Positions 42,238 through 50,632 of a stretch of 64,000 nucleotides of DNA are shown here, piece by piece. The stretch comes from Synechococcus sp. HJ21-Hayes (lineage in GTDB: Bacteria; Cyanobacteriota; Cyanobacteriia; PCC-6307; Cyanobiaceae): contig NZ_JAGQBW010000002.1 of the NCBI RefSeq assembly GCF_024345835.1, positions 62,001 to 126,000 on the forward strand, given 5' to 3'. The position numbers and the translations under genes are program-made. The notes beneath the pieces were generated by a model. That model saw only the letters and a list, made by a program, of their open reading frames with translations, was not told where the DNA came from and searched no databases. Each line of letters opens with the position of its first letter. Position 1 is the first letter of the stretch.

Positions 42238-43538
42238 CTGCCACCGTTGCTCCCGAGCGCACCCAGGCTCCCCTGATTCCCCCTTCCACCCACCGCTTTG
42301 CGGAGGTGATTCATCGCCTCGAGGCCGGTGGCTCGATGCTGCCGGACACTCCTGAAAACCTGCAGCAGATCATCGGCATCTACAAGGCCTATGCCGTGCC
42401 GATGGATTTCTATTGGCGCGACCTGCTCTACATCGCTGAGCGGGTGTTTCTAAATCCGCTGCCGGCCTTCAAATACTTCATCTCCAAGCAGTATCTCGAT
42501 CTCCCCAACAGCTATGCGGGGGATCAGGCTTCGCTACGCATCTGGCGGGGCGGTGAGAAGGCCCATCCGGAGCTTCTCGCCTTCATGGAGCGGGGTGAAA
42601 CCCGCCGCATGCCCAAGCTGCTGCACCACCTCTGGCACGACCGGGTGAACATGGAGTTCGCCGAGGCCTGCATGCAGGCCATGCTCTGGCACCAGGGCAT
42701 GGGCGGCCGCTTCAACGACTACCTCGAAAGCGAGGCCTACCGGGCCAATGCGGATCGGGCCATCAAGGCCTATTTCAAGGGCAACCCGGTGATGCTGGGG
42801 CTCTATCGCCTGTTCCCGGAGATGTTCCTGGAGCAGGTGCGGCAGCTCTCCTACACGGCCAACCTCGGCCTGTTCTGGGAGGTGATGGCGCCGGTGTTCT
42901 TCGAGATGAGCGACATCTACGACGAAGGCGGCTTCAAAGGGGTGCCCGATGCGATGGATTTTCTGGTGAACGGCATTTTTGCCGTGGCGGGCCGGCCGAT
43001 CTATCACCATGTGTTCATCGGCGACGAATGCTTCGAGATCATTCCCAAGAGCGAGGGTTTCACCTGGCTCTATGAGGCGGCCTTGCCCTATGTGGAGGCG
43101 GTGTTCTACCGCACCTCGCCGTTCCGAGGCACCAAGAGCTACAACGCCCAGGCCCATCAAGTGCCGGCTGATCAGGCCGATTTCCACTACGGCATCCTCT
43201 ACGCCGATGTGTTTCCGGTGGGTTCAGCGGGCATTCCGCCCACCCTGCTCATGCAGGACATGCTGCATTTCCTACCTCCCTACCTGCAGGATCTCTACAA
43301 AGAGCATCGCCGCGGCGAGGAAGATCAACTGATTCAGTTGGGCATCACCTTCCAGCGCTCGATGTACAACGTGACCTCGGCGGTGATCCAGGCCCTGCGC
43401 TGTGCCTTGCTTTACCCCCTCGACGACACCGACCCCGAGCACCTGATGGCCAACCGGCGCTTCTTTGAAGCCCAGATGGATCGCTTCCTCAGGCCTGAGG
43501 CCCGCCTCGCCGACATCCAGACCCAGGACTACCGCTAG
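42234..43538 (+). CDS. cupA: CO2 hydration protein CupA (ChpY) of NDH-1MS
   Basis: The 434-residue protein shares with CupB the HDRVNMEFAEACMQAMLWH signature near residue 134 and PYVEAVFYRTSPFRGTKSYNAQAH. An extra N-terminal segment and a longer C-terminus account for the size difference. CupA binds the NdhF3/NdhD3 module and carries the zinc-dependent CO2-to-bicarbonate conversion site. The following cupS gene fixes it as CupA, not CupB. Confidence 0.93.
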   Translation: MTATVAPERTQAPLIPPSTHRFAEVIHRLEAGGSMLPDTPENLQQIIGIYKAYAVPMDFYWRDLLYIAERVFLNPLPAFKYFISKQYLDLPNSYAGDQASLRIWRGGEKAHPELLAFMERGETRRMPKLLHHLWHDRVNMEFAEACMQAMLWHQGMGGRFNDYLESEAYRANADRAIKAYFKGNPVMLGLYRLFPEMFLEQVRQLSYTANLGLFWEVMAPVFFEMSDIYDEGGFKGVPDAMDFLVNGIFAVAGRPIYHHVFIGDECFEIIPKSEGFTWLYEAALPYVEAVFYRTSPFRGTKSYNAQAHQVPADQADFHYGILYADVFPVGSAGIPPTLLMQDMLHFLPPYLQDLYKEHRRGEEDQLIQLGITFQRSMYNVTSAVIQALRCALLYPLDDTDPEHLMANRRFFEAQMDRFLRPEARLADIQTQDYR

Positions 43539-43548
43539 GAGATCCGCC

Positions 43549-43950
43549 ATGGCCACGATTCTTGAAACCGCCGCTGGCGCCGGGGTGTTCAACACCCTCC
43601 TGGCTGCCGTGGACGCCGCCGGTTTACGGGGTGCCCTGGAGAGCCCAGGACCGTTCACGGTGTTTGCCCCGGTGGATGAGGCCTTCGCCGCCTTGCCGCC
43701 GGGCACCGTTCAGACCCTGGTGGACAACCCTCCCCAGCTGGCACGGATCCTCAAATATCACGTGCTCAGTGGTGCCCACAGCCGCAGCGTGCTGGTGGCG
43801 CAAGCCGAATGGGAGAGCCTGGAGGGAGCACCGATTCCCATTCGCCGTGCCGAGCCGTTTGAGGTGAAAAACGCCACGGTGGTGACCGCCGATATCGTCT
43901 GTGACAACGGTGTGGTGCACGTGATCGATCGCGTGATCCTGCCGGGCTGA
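43549..43950 (+). CDS. cupS: CupS, fasciclin-domain subunit of NDH-1MS
   Basis: The 133-residue single fasciclin (FAS1) domain has FNTLLAAVDAAGLRGAL, GPFTVFAPVDEAFAALP, ARILKYHVLSG and a closing CDNGVVHVIDRVILP. There is no signal peptide, as in CupS, the cytoplasmic fasciclin-like subunit of the NDH-1MS complex, and unlike secreted FAS1 adhesins. It starts ten bases after the cupA stop. Confidence 0.92.
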   Translation: MATILETAAGAGVFNTLLAAVDAAGLRGALESPGPFTVFAPVDEAFAALPPGTVQTLVDNPPQLARILKYHVLSGAHSRSVLVAQAEWESLEGAPIPIRRAEPFEVKNATVVTADIVCDNGVVHVIDRVILPG

Positions 43951-43971
43951 TCGCCCCTTGCTGCCACCTGC

Positions 43972-45153
43972 GTGGGTTCCTCCCTGCTCAGCACCCTGCT
44001 GTTGCTTTTGGTGGGGGCCCTCGTGGCCCGGCTCACGGCCACACGCCTCGAGCGCTGGGCGGTTCCCGCGATCGTGCTCGAACTGCTAGTGGGGTTCCTG
44101 TTGGGCAATACCCTGGTGCCCTTCGGCCGGATTCAAGCCCTCTCCGGCATCACCGAGTTGGGTGTTCTCACCCTGTTCTTCCAGGTGGGCCTGGAGGTAC
44201 GCGGCGGTTTGTTGGGCTCACGCCCAGCGGCAGTGTTGCGCACGGTGTTGCTATCGGCGCTGACGCCTCTGCTGGCCTGGTGGCCGCTGCAGCAGGGCTT
44301 CGGGCTCTCCACCGCCACAACGCTGTTGTGCGTGGCGGTGCTCAGCGCCACGGGCACGGGTGTCACGCTGCGGGCCCTCGCGCAAGCCTCGGCCTTGAAA
44401 ACACCCTCGGGTCGCCTGCTGGTGGGGGTATCGGTGCTCGACGACCTGCCGGCCATTGCCCTGCTCACCCTCTCGGTGCAGCTGGGGGCCTCCGCCACGG
44501 CTGCTCCACCACAAACCCTGGGAGTGCTTCCTCCCGGCTTGGGTGCCGCTCTGGGGCTGAGCGTCGCCCTGGCGAGCTTCCCGGCCTCGCGCTGGTGGCT
44601 GCGGCGCCATGGCGCCTGGCGGCCGGGGATTCTGGGGGTGTTGCTACTGCTAATCGGCTGCAGCTGGTTTGGCGAGGTCACGGGGCTCACCAGCCTGCTC
44701 GGGGCTCTCTGGGGCGGTGTGCTGCTGAGCCGGCTGGCTCCGATGCCGGAAGGCAGCGCTGAGGCCGCTGAGCTGGGGGGCCGCCTGGCCCTGCTGTCGG
44801 ATGTATTCCTGCCCCTGTATTTCATCAGCGTGGGCATGCGCATCCAGGCCAACACCCTGGTGCAGCCGCAGGCCTGGGCCCTGGCCCTGCTTCTGTTGTT
44901 GCTGGCCATCAGTTGCAAACTGATTTGCGGCCTGGGCATCAGCCGTGCGGATCAGGCGGCCGGTATCGATCGCTGGGTGGTGGTGTTTGGCCTCATCCCG
45001 CGAGGACTGCCTGGGTTGGTGTTTGCCTCCACGGCTCTTGGGGCCGGGTTGATCACGCCGCTGCAGTTCTCCTCCCTGGTGCTGATGGTGAGCTGCACCA
45101 CCGTGGTGGGGCTGTTGCTGCTGGCGCGGCGGTTGCAGCGGAGCGGCTGCTAG
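43972..45153 (+). CDS. CPA2-type Na+(K+)/H+ antiporter
   Basis: The 393-residue integral membrane protein starts at GTG 43972, 21 bases after cupS. It has about 11-12 helices; VPAIVLELLVGFLLGN, LGVLTLFFQVGLEV and SVLDDLPAIALLTL with the paired Asp of the cation site mark the KefB/NapA-type exchanger family. No C-terminal TrkA-N domain is present. Following the CO2-uptake genes, it may restore Na+ or pH balance during bicarbonate uptake. The transported ion is not known. It overlaps bioA end-to-end by four bases. Confidence 0.85.
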   Translation: MGSSLLSTLLLLLVGALVARLTATRLERWAVPAIVLELLVGFLLGNTLVPFGRIQALSGITELGVLTLFFQVGLEVRGGLLGSRPAAVLRTVLLSALTPLLAWWPLQQGFGLSTATTLLCVAVLSATGTGVTLRALAQASALKTPSGRLLVGVSVLDDLPAIALLTLSVQLGASATAAPPQTLGVLPPGLGAALGLSVALASFPASRWWLRRHGAWRPGILGVLLLLIGCSWFGEVTGLTSLLGALWGGVLLSRLAPMPEGSAEAAELGGRLALLSDVFLPLYFISVGMRIQANTLVQPQAWALALLLLLLAISCKLICGLGISRADQAAGIDRWVVVFGLIPRGLPGLVFASTALGAGLITPLQFSSLVLMVSCTTVVGLLLLARRLQRSGC

Positions 45154-46442
45154 GCCCCGTTTCCCAGGGTTGCCGCGATGGCCGCCGCGATGGCCGCATA
45201 GCAGCAATCCAGTTGGGCATCGCTGATCGAGAGGGGTGGCAGCAGGTACACCACGTTGCCGAGGGGTCTGAGGTACACCCCTTGGGCGCGGCAGTGGCGT
45301 TGGATCTGTTTGCCGATCGGGTTGAGGTAGCTGGCTTCACCGGCCTCCAGATCGAAGGCAGCCATGGTTCCCAGACAGCGGGGGCGTTGCACCCGTGGGT
45401 GCTGGTTGAGCCGCTCGAGCCGCTGCTGATGGCGCTGTTCAAACTGCTGAAAGCGCTCGGGGTCGTGCTGTAGCAGATCAAGGCTGGCCAGGGCGGCGGC
45501 ACAGCCCAGGGGATTGGCCGTGAAGCTGTGGCCATGGAAGAAGGTGGCGGTGGGTGCCTCGCTGATGAAGCCCTGGTAGAGCCGTTCACTGGCCATGGTG
45601 ACCCCCATGGGCAGAAAGCCGCCCGTGAGCCCCTTGGACAGGGCCATCAGATCCGGCTGAATGTTGGCCTTCTGGCAGGCAAACAGGGCTCCGGTGCGTC
45701 CAAATCCCGTCATCACCTCATCGGCAATCAACAGGGCGCCCGCGGCCTTCACCCGTGCCGCCACAGCCCTGAGGAAGCCTGGCCGCACCACCCGCATGCC
45801 GGCGGCGCCCTGAATCAGGGGTTCCAGAATCACCGCTGCGGTGGGGATCGTGAGGGACTGCTCCAGTTGCTGCAGGGCCTGGGCTTCTTTCTCCTCCACG
45901 GTCGTATCGCCCCACCAGGTGTGGGGCCAGTCCACCCGGCTCACATCGAACAGCAAGGCGTCAAAGGGGGCCGTGAGCACGGATCGCTCCCCCAAGGCCA
46001 TGGCTCCGAAGGTGTCGCCGTGATACGAGCCGCTGAAGGCGATCAGTTGGCGCCGCCCACCGCTAGACCCGCTGTCCTGGTTGCGCCACCACTGCCAGGC
46101 GATCTTGAGGGCCACCTCCACAGCCGTGGAGCCGTTATCGGAAAAGAACAGGCGATCCAGGCCCGTGAGCCGGCTGAGGCGGGTGGCCAGCTGCTCGGCG
46201 GGCGTGTGGCTGAAGTTGGCGAAGATCACCTGCTCCAACACCTGGGCCTGGCGGGCAATGGCGGCGGCAATCGCCGGCTCGCCATGGCCGTGCAGGGTGA
46301 CCCACCAACTGCTGATGGCATCGATCAGATGGCCACCATCGGCCAGTTCGAGGTCACAACCACGGGCGGAGCGCACCAACAGCGGCGGGTCGCTGGTGGC
46401 CACCTGGGTGGTGGGGTGCCAGAGGTGGGGGTGCCAGCTCAT
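45150..46442 (-). CDS. bioA: Adenosylmethionine-8-amino-7-oxononanoate aminotransferase
   Basis: The 430-residue class III PLP aminotransferase of biotin synthesis uses S-adenosylmethionine to make 7,8-diaminopelargonate. Markers are HLWHPTTQVA at the N-terminus, ISSWWVTLHGHG, ADEVMTGFGRTG, the PLP lysine in ALSKGLTGG and FHGHSFTANPLGCAAA. No bioD or bioF is adjacent. The gene lies ten bases after the small secreted-protein gene that follows nrtD, so it may be transcribed with the nitrate transport genes. Confidence 0.92.
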   Translation of the reverse strand: MSWHPHLWHPTTQVATSDPPLLVRSARGCDLELADGGHLIDAISSWWVTLHGHGEPAIAAAIARQAQVLEQVIFANFSHTPAEQLATRLSRLTGLDRLFFSDNGSTAVEVALKIAWQWWRNQDSGSSGGRRQLIAFSGSYHGDTFGAMALGERSVLTAPFDALLFDVSRVDWPHTWWGDTTVEEKEAQALQQLEQSLTIPTAAVILEPLIQGAAGMRVVRPGFLRAVAARVKAAGALLIADEVMTGFGRTGALFACQKANIQPDLMALSKGLTGGFLPMGVTMASERLYQGFISEAPTATFFHGHSFTANPLGCAAALASLDLLQHDPERFQQFEQRHQQRLERLNQHPRVQRPRCLGTMAAFDLEAGEASYLNPIGKQIQRHCRAQGVYLRPLGNVVYLLPPLSISDAQLDCCYAAIAAAIAATLGNGA

Positions 46443-46452
46443 CGGCGATCTC

Positions 46453-46815
46453 CTAACGGCAGGTGGAGGTCCAGTAGCGCACCCGCTGGTTGGCGGGGAA
46501 GTAGCTCACCCGCTGCAGCTGGCACTGGCGCGGGGGTTGGGAGGCCTTGCGGATGGTCACGCGTCCCATCAGGCAGGTGAACACGGCCATGCGATAAGGC
46601 GAATGGGCGGCCGTTTGATCAGAGCACTGTGCCAGCTGATCAAAGCGGAGCTCTTCCCCATGGGGCCAATCGCGCTGGGCATTCAGCCAGCGCTGGAAGG
46701 CGGAGGGCAGGGGATCGAAGGGCAAGGCCAGTGCCGCGGGTGGCGCGGCCACCCCCGTGACCAACAGCATCCCCAGGCTCAAGGTGGCCCAGCGTTGGCT
46801 CAGGGGGATGGTCAT
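46453..46815 (-). CDS. Small exported protein coupled to nrtD, unknown
   Basis: The 120-residue protein has a signal peptide (RWATLSLGMLLVTGVAAPPAALA). The mature part of about 90 residues contains four cysteines (AQCSD, FTCLMG, RQCQLQ, STCR), suggesting two disulfides in the periplasm. Its start shares one base with the nrtD stop (TGATG), so translation is tied to the nitrate ABC transporter. I do not recognise a family; a periplasmic accessory of nitrate uptake is a context-based guess. Confidence 0.7.
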   Translation of the reverse strand: MTIPLSQRWATLSLGMLLVTGVAAPPAALALPFDPLPSAFQRWLNAQRDWPHGEELRFDQLAQCSDQTAAHSPYRMAVFTCLMGRVTIRKASQPPRQCQLQRVSYFPANQRVRYWTSTCR

Positions 46816-47651
46816 CAGGCGTCGTCGTCGTGGGCGAAACGGTTGTAGAGGAAATCGAGGGCTTGATTGCGAAGTTCGTAATAGCGCGGATCTTCCATGA
46901 TGTCCTCGCGGCTGCGGGGCCGAGGGAAGTCAATGGTGAGCACTTCGCCGATGCCTGCGGCGGGGCCGTTGGTCATCATCACCAGCCGATCGGCCAGGAA
47001 CAGGGCCTCGTCGATGTCGTGGGTGATCATCAACACGGTGCATTTCTGCGTGTTCCAGATCTTGAGCAACTCCTCCTGGAGCTCCTCTTTGGTGATGGCA
47101 TCCAGGGCCCCGAAGGGTTCATCAAGGATCAGCACCTCGGGCCGGATCGCCAGGGCACGGGCAATGGCCACCCGCTGTTTCATCCCTCCGGAGATCTGGG
47201 TGATGGTTTTCTCGGCGGCTGCCGTGAGGCCCACCAGCTCCAGATGCTCCATCACGATCTCCCGCTTCTGCCGTTCCGGCAGCTCGGGCTTGACCGCATC
47301 GATGCCGAGGTACACGTTGTCATAGGCCGTGAGCCAGGGCAGCAGGGCATAGCCCTGGAACACCACCATCCGATCGGGCCCCGGCCGCTGGATTGGGGCA
47401 CCGTTGAACAGCACCCGCCCGCTGCTGGGCTTGGCGAAGCCGGAGACGGTGTTCAACAACGTGCTCTTGCCACAGCCAGAGTGGCCGATCACGCAGATGA
47501 ATTCACCGGCCTGCACCTCGAGATTGACGCCTTCAAGGACTGGGTAGGGCCCCTGGGGCGTTGGGTAGGCCAGCCCCATCGCTTCAAAGCGGAGCAGAGG
47601 TGGCGCCAGCGCAGCAGAGCTGGGTTGATCAGCGGAGAGGGTGGCGGTCAT
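46815..47651 (-). CDS. nrtD: Nitrate ABC transporter ATPase NrtD
   Basis: The 278-residue ATPase has Walker A GHSGCGKSTLLN, signature ISGGMKQRVAIARAL, Walker B LILDEPFGALD and the switch MITHDIDEAL. These are typical of the NrtD/SsuB/TauB class. It lacks the solute-binding-like extension of NrtC, with which it forms the ATPase pair. NrtC-NrtD heterodimers energise the NrtB permease. It follows nrtC after 45 bases. Confidence 0.94.
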   Translation of the reverse strand: MTATLSADQPSSAALAPPLLRFEAMGLAYPTPQGPYPVLEGVNLEVQAGEFICVIGHSGCGKSTLLNTVSGFAKPSSGRVLFNGAPIQRPGPDRMVVFQGYALLPWLTAYDNVYLGIDAVKPELPERQKREIVMEHLELVGLTAAAEKTITQISGGMKQRVAIARALAIRPEVLILDEPFGALDAITKEELQEELLKIWNTQKCTVLMITHDIDEALFLADRLVMMTNGPAAGIGEVLTIDFPRPRSREDIMEDPRYYELRNQALDFLYNRFAHDDDA

Positions 47652-47696
47652 GGCGGTAGGGGTAACGATGGATGGGCTGCAGGAACAACGGCGACC

Positions 47697-49688
47697 TCAA
47701 GAGGCCAGGGCACGGGGAACGCCGATGGGAATTTCGGCCACGCTGAAGTCCTGGTGGATCGAGAGCTGGTTGAGGTAGCCAATGGGGTCCTCGGCGTTGA
47801 ACGGCACGCCGTCGAACAGCTCGATGCCGCCGCGCTGATACGACACGTCGTCGAGCCCCAGTTCGCGGGCAGCGGTGCTGTACACCCCCACGGCACACAC
47901 CCGCTCCAGGATTTCCACGTAGTTGCGCGGGAAGGGAATCTCGCTCCAGCGGGCCAGTTGGCTGATGATCCAGAGGTGCTCGCTGCGGCTGGGCCGATTC
48001 ACCCCGGCCCCAAAGAACAAGGTGTGGCCGGATGCCTCCCGAATCTCTTCAGTGGCCGACTCCATCCCGAAGCGAATCAGCTCGGCTTTCATGCCGAGAT
48101 AGCGGCGATCGCTGAGCAGTTCGCTGAGTTCATCGCGATGCTCGGGGTTGGCGCAGTAGCGGCAAGCCTCCAGCAGGGCCTTGGTGAGGGCGATGTGGGT
48201 GTTGGGGTAGGCCATGGCCCAGTCTTCTCGGGCGCCGAGCACCTTGCCGGGGTGGCCCGACCAGATCTCCAGATCGCCCGCGATCGGGAAGCCATGGCCC
48301 TCCCGATCGGCGCGCACATTCCACGGTTCACCAACGCAGTAACCATCGATCGAGCCATCTTTCAAATCCGCCAGCATCTGGGCCGGTGGCAGCGTCTGCA
48401 GATGCACATCGCGATCCGGGTTGATGGCGTTCGACGCCAACCAATAACGCAGCAGCAGGTTGTGCATCGAGGCCGGATGCACGATTCCCATCGTGTGGGG
48501 CTCCCGATTGGTGCGCAGCAAGTAATCCCGGTAGTCCGCCACGCTGCTCACACCCTTCTCCGCTAGGCGCCGGGCCAGGGTGATGCCATTGCCATTGCGG
48601 CTCAGGGTGAGGGCCGTCACGATCGGCGTGGGATCACCGCCATGGCCTCCGGCCGTGATCCAGGTGGGCATGCCCGAGGGCATCAGCGCTGCATCCAGGG
48701 TGCGATCGAGCAGGCCATCGGTGATGCCGCGCCAGCTGGTTTCACGCACCAGCTGCACGGCATCGAGGCCGTGCTTCGCGAAGAATCCCTTGGCCTCGGC
48801 AACGGCCAGAGGAGCGGAGGCCACCAGGGGGATGAAGCCCAGATCGAGATTCACCTTCTCCAGGCCATGGCGGGCCAGCACCTTGTGGGGCTTGGCCTGC
48901 CACTGCTTCACCCGCTTCTGGCGGTTGAGGAAGTAAATGATCTCCGAGCGCAGGCTGTAGTAGCTGGGGTGGTGAACCACCTCCAGGCGCTGGCGGGGCC
49001 TGGGGATATCCACCTCCAGGATTCCACCGATTTTGGATCCAGGTCCGTTGGTGAGCATCACGATGCGGTCTGAGAGGAGCACGGCCTCATCCACGTCGTG
49101 GGTCACCATCACGGCAGTGAGCTCATTCTCATTGCAGATCTGCATGAGTTTCTCCTGCAGATTGCCCCGCGTCAGCGCATCGAGGGCGCCAAAGGGTTCA
49201 TCCAGCAGTAGCAACTTGGGCTTGATCGCCAGGGCACGGGCGATGGCGACCCGCTGGCGCATGCCACCGGACAGCTGCAGGGGTGGTTTGTGTGCAGCGT
49301 GGGCCAAGCCCACCATCGTGATGTGGTCTTCCACCACGGCCTCGCGCTCGGCCTTGGAGAGGTCGGGCATCACCTCATCCACCGCCAGGGCGATGTTCTC
49401 GCGCACCGTGAGCCAGGGCAGCAACGAGTAGTTCTGGAACACCACCATCTTGTCCGGTCCAGGGCGCTTGATGGTTTCGCCCTCCAGCAGCACTGTGCCA
49501 CCGCTGGGAAGATCCAACCCGGCGATCATGTTCAGCAGGGTGCTCTTGCCGCAACCGGAGTGGCCGATCAGCGAGATGAATTCGCCCTTGCGAATGTCCA
49601 GGTCGATCCCTTTGAGGGCCAGGTAATGGCCGCCTCCATCGAGGCGAAAATCCTTGGCAACATCCTGAACGGTTACGAGTGTCGTCAT
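47697..49688 (-). CDS. nrtC: Nitrate ABC transporter ATPase NrtC with regulatory solute-binding domain
   Basis: The 663-residue protein has an ATPase domain (residues 1-255) with Walker A GHSGCGKST, signature LSGGMRQRVAIARA and Walker B LLLDEPFGALD. A C-terminal domain of about 380 residues resembles NrtA (LGFIPLVASAPLAVAEAKGFFAKHGL...). In cyanobacterial NrtC this domain senses cytosolic nitrogen and inhibits transport. The full fusion is intact here. Confidence 0.96.
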   Translation of the reverse strand: MTTLVTVQDVAKDFRLDGGGHYLALKGIDLDIRKGEFISLIGHSGCGKSTLLNMIAGLDLPSGGTVLLEGETIKRPGPDKMVVFQNYSLLPWLTVRENIALAVDEVMPDLSKAEREAVVEDHITMVGLAHAAHKPPLQLSGGMRQRVAIARALAIKPKLLLLDEPFGALDALTRGNLQEKLMQICNENELTAVMVTHDVDEAVLLSDRIVMLTNGPGSKIGGILEVDIPRPRQRLEVVHHPSYYSLRSEIIYFLNRQKRVKQWQAKPHKVLARHGLEKVNLDLGFIPLVASAPLAVAEAKGFFAKHGLDAVQLVRETSWRGITDGLLDRTLDAALMPSGMPTWITAGGHGGDPTPIVTALTLSRNGNGITLARRLAEKGVSSVADYRDYLLRTNREPHTMGIVHPASMHNLLLRYWLASNAINPDRDVHLQTLPPAQMLADLKDGSIDGYCVGEPWNVRADREGHGFPIAGDLEIWSGHPGKVLGAREDWAMAYPNTHIALTKALLEACRYCANPEHRDELSELLSDRRYLGMKAELIRFGMESATEEIREASGHTLFFGAGVNRPSRSEHLWIISQLARWSEIPFPRNYVEILERVCAVGVYSTAARELGLDDVSYQRGGIELFDGVPFNAEDPIGYLNQLSIHQDFSVAEIPIGVPRALAS

Positions 49689-49752
49689 GGCTTGCGGTGA
49701 CGGAGTTAGTGGGGATGACGGAGCCGGGTCACGTCTGCGATCAGCGTGTGTT

Positions 49753-50574
49753 TCAGCGCCCAGAAGCGATACGCGTTTGCAGCCAGGCCATCAGACGATC
49801 CAAAATCAGGCCGATGGCGCCAATCCAAATCACACCAAGCACGATTTCTGACACATAGCCATTCTGGTTGGCATCCCAGATGAAGTAGCCAATGCCGGGA
49901 GTGCCGGGCATCACGATCTCTGCCGCGATGATGGCCAGCCAGGCCAGGCCAATGGAGATGCGCAGACCTGTGAAGATGTAGGGAAGGGTGGAGGGAATCA
50001 GGATCTTCGTGAAGAAGCGTCGATTCGACATTTGCAGCACCAGGGCTACGTTGCGGTAGTCCTGCGGGATCTGGCGTACCCCCTCTGCCGTGTTGATCAA
50101 GATGGGCCAGATCGAGGTGATGAAAATCACAAAGATGGCCGCAGGCTGGTTCTGCTGGAACATCACCAGGGCGATGGGGACCCAGGCCAGCGGTGCCACC
50201 ATGCGCAGGAACTGGAACAGGGGATCAAAGGCACGGTTGAGGCCTTTGTTGAGCCCCACGGCGATCCCAATCCCGATGCCGATCACGGCAGCCAACGAAT
50301 AGCCAATGGCCACGCGTGAAAGGCTGCTCATGGTGTGCAGAAACAGGCCCTTATCCAAGCCACCGTTATCAAAGAACGGATAGAGCAGCAACTCACGGGT
50401 CCGTTCATCGGTCCAGAGGCTAAGGGGGCCCTCCAGCTTGGTGAGTCCCAGGCTGGAGCTGAGCTGCCAGAACAACAGGAAGCCACCAATGCCGAAGATG
50501 GGGGGAAGGATGGCCTTGCGGTTCTGCTTCCACCAGTTGGCCGGGTTGATCTTGGAGCTGGGAACTGGGGTCAT
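49753..50574 (-). CDS. nrtB: Nitrate ABC transporter permease NrtB
   Basis: The 273-residue membrane protein has about six helices and the permease EAA-type loop TAEGVRQIPQDYRNVALVL, then TLPYIFTGLRISIGLAWLAIIAAEI. It is typical of the NrtB/TauC/SsuC permeases that pass nitrate/nitrite across the plasma membrane. It lies between nrtA and nrtC, 58 and 64 bases from them. Confidence 0.95.
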   Translation of the reverse strand: MTPVPSSKINPANWWKQNRKAILPPIFGIGGFLLFWQLSSSLGLTKLEGPLSLWTDERTRELLLYPFFDNGGLDKGLFLHTMSSLSRVAIGYSLAAVIGIGIGIAVGLNKGLNRAFDPLFQFLRMVAPLAWVPIALVMFQQNQPAAIFVIFITSIWPILINTAEGVRQIPQDYRNVALVLQMSNRRFFTKILIPSTLPYIFTGLRISIGLAWLAIIAAEIVMPGTPGIGYFIWDANQNGYVSEIVLGVIWIGAIGLILDRLMAWLQTRIASGR

Positions 50575-50632
50575 GGCTGTGAATGATGGGGGGTTGAGAT
50601 TGAGATTGAGGAGCAGTCGTTCTGGTGGTGAA

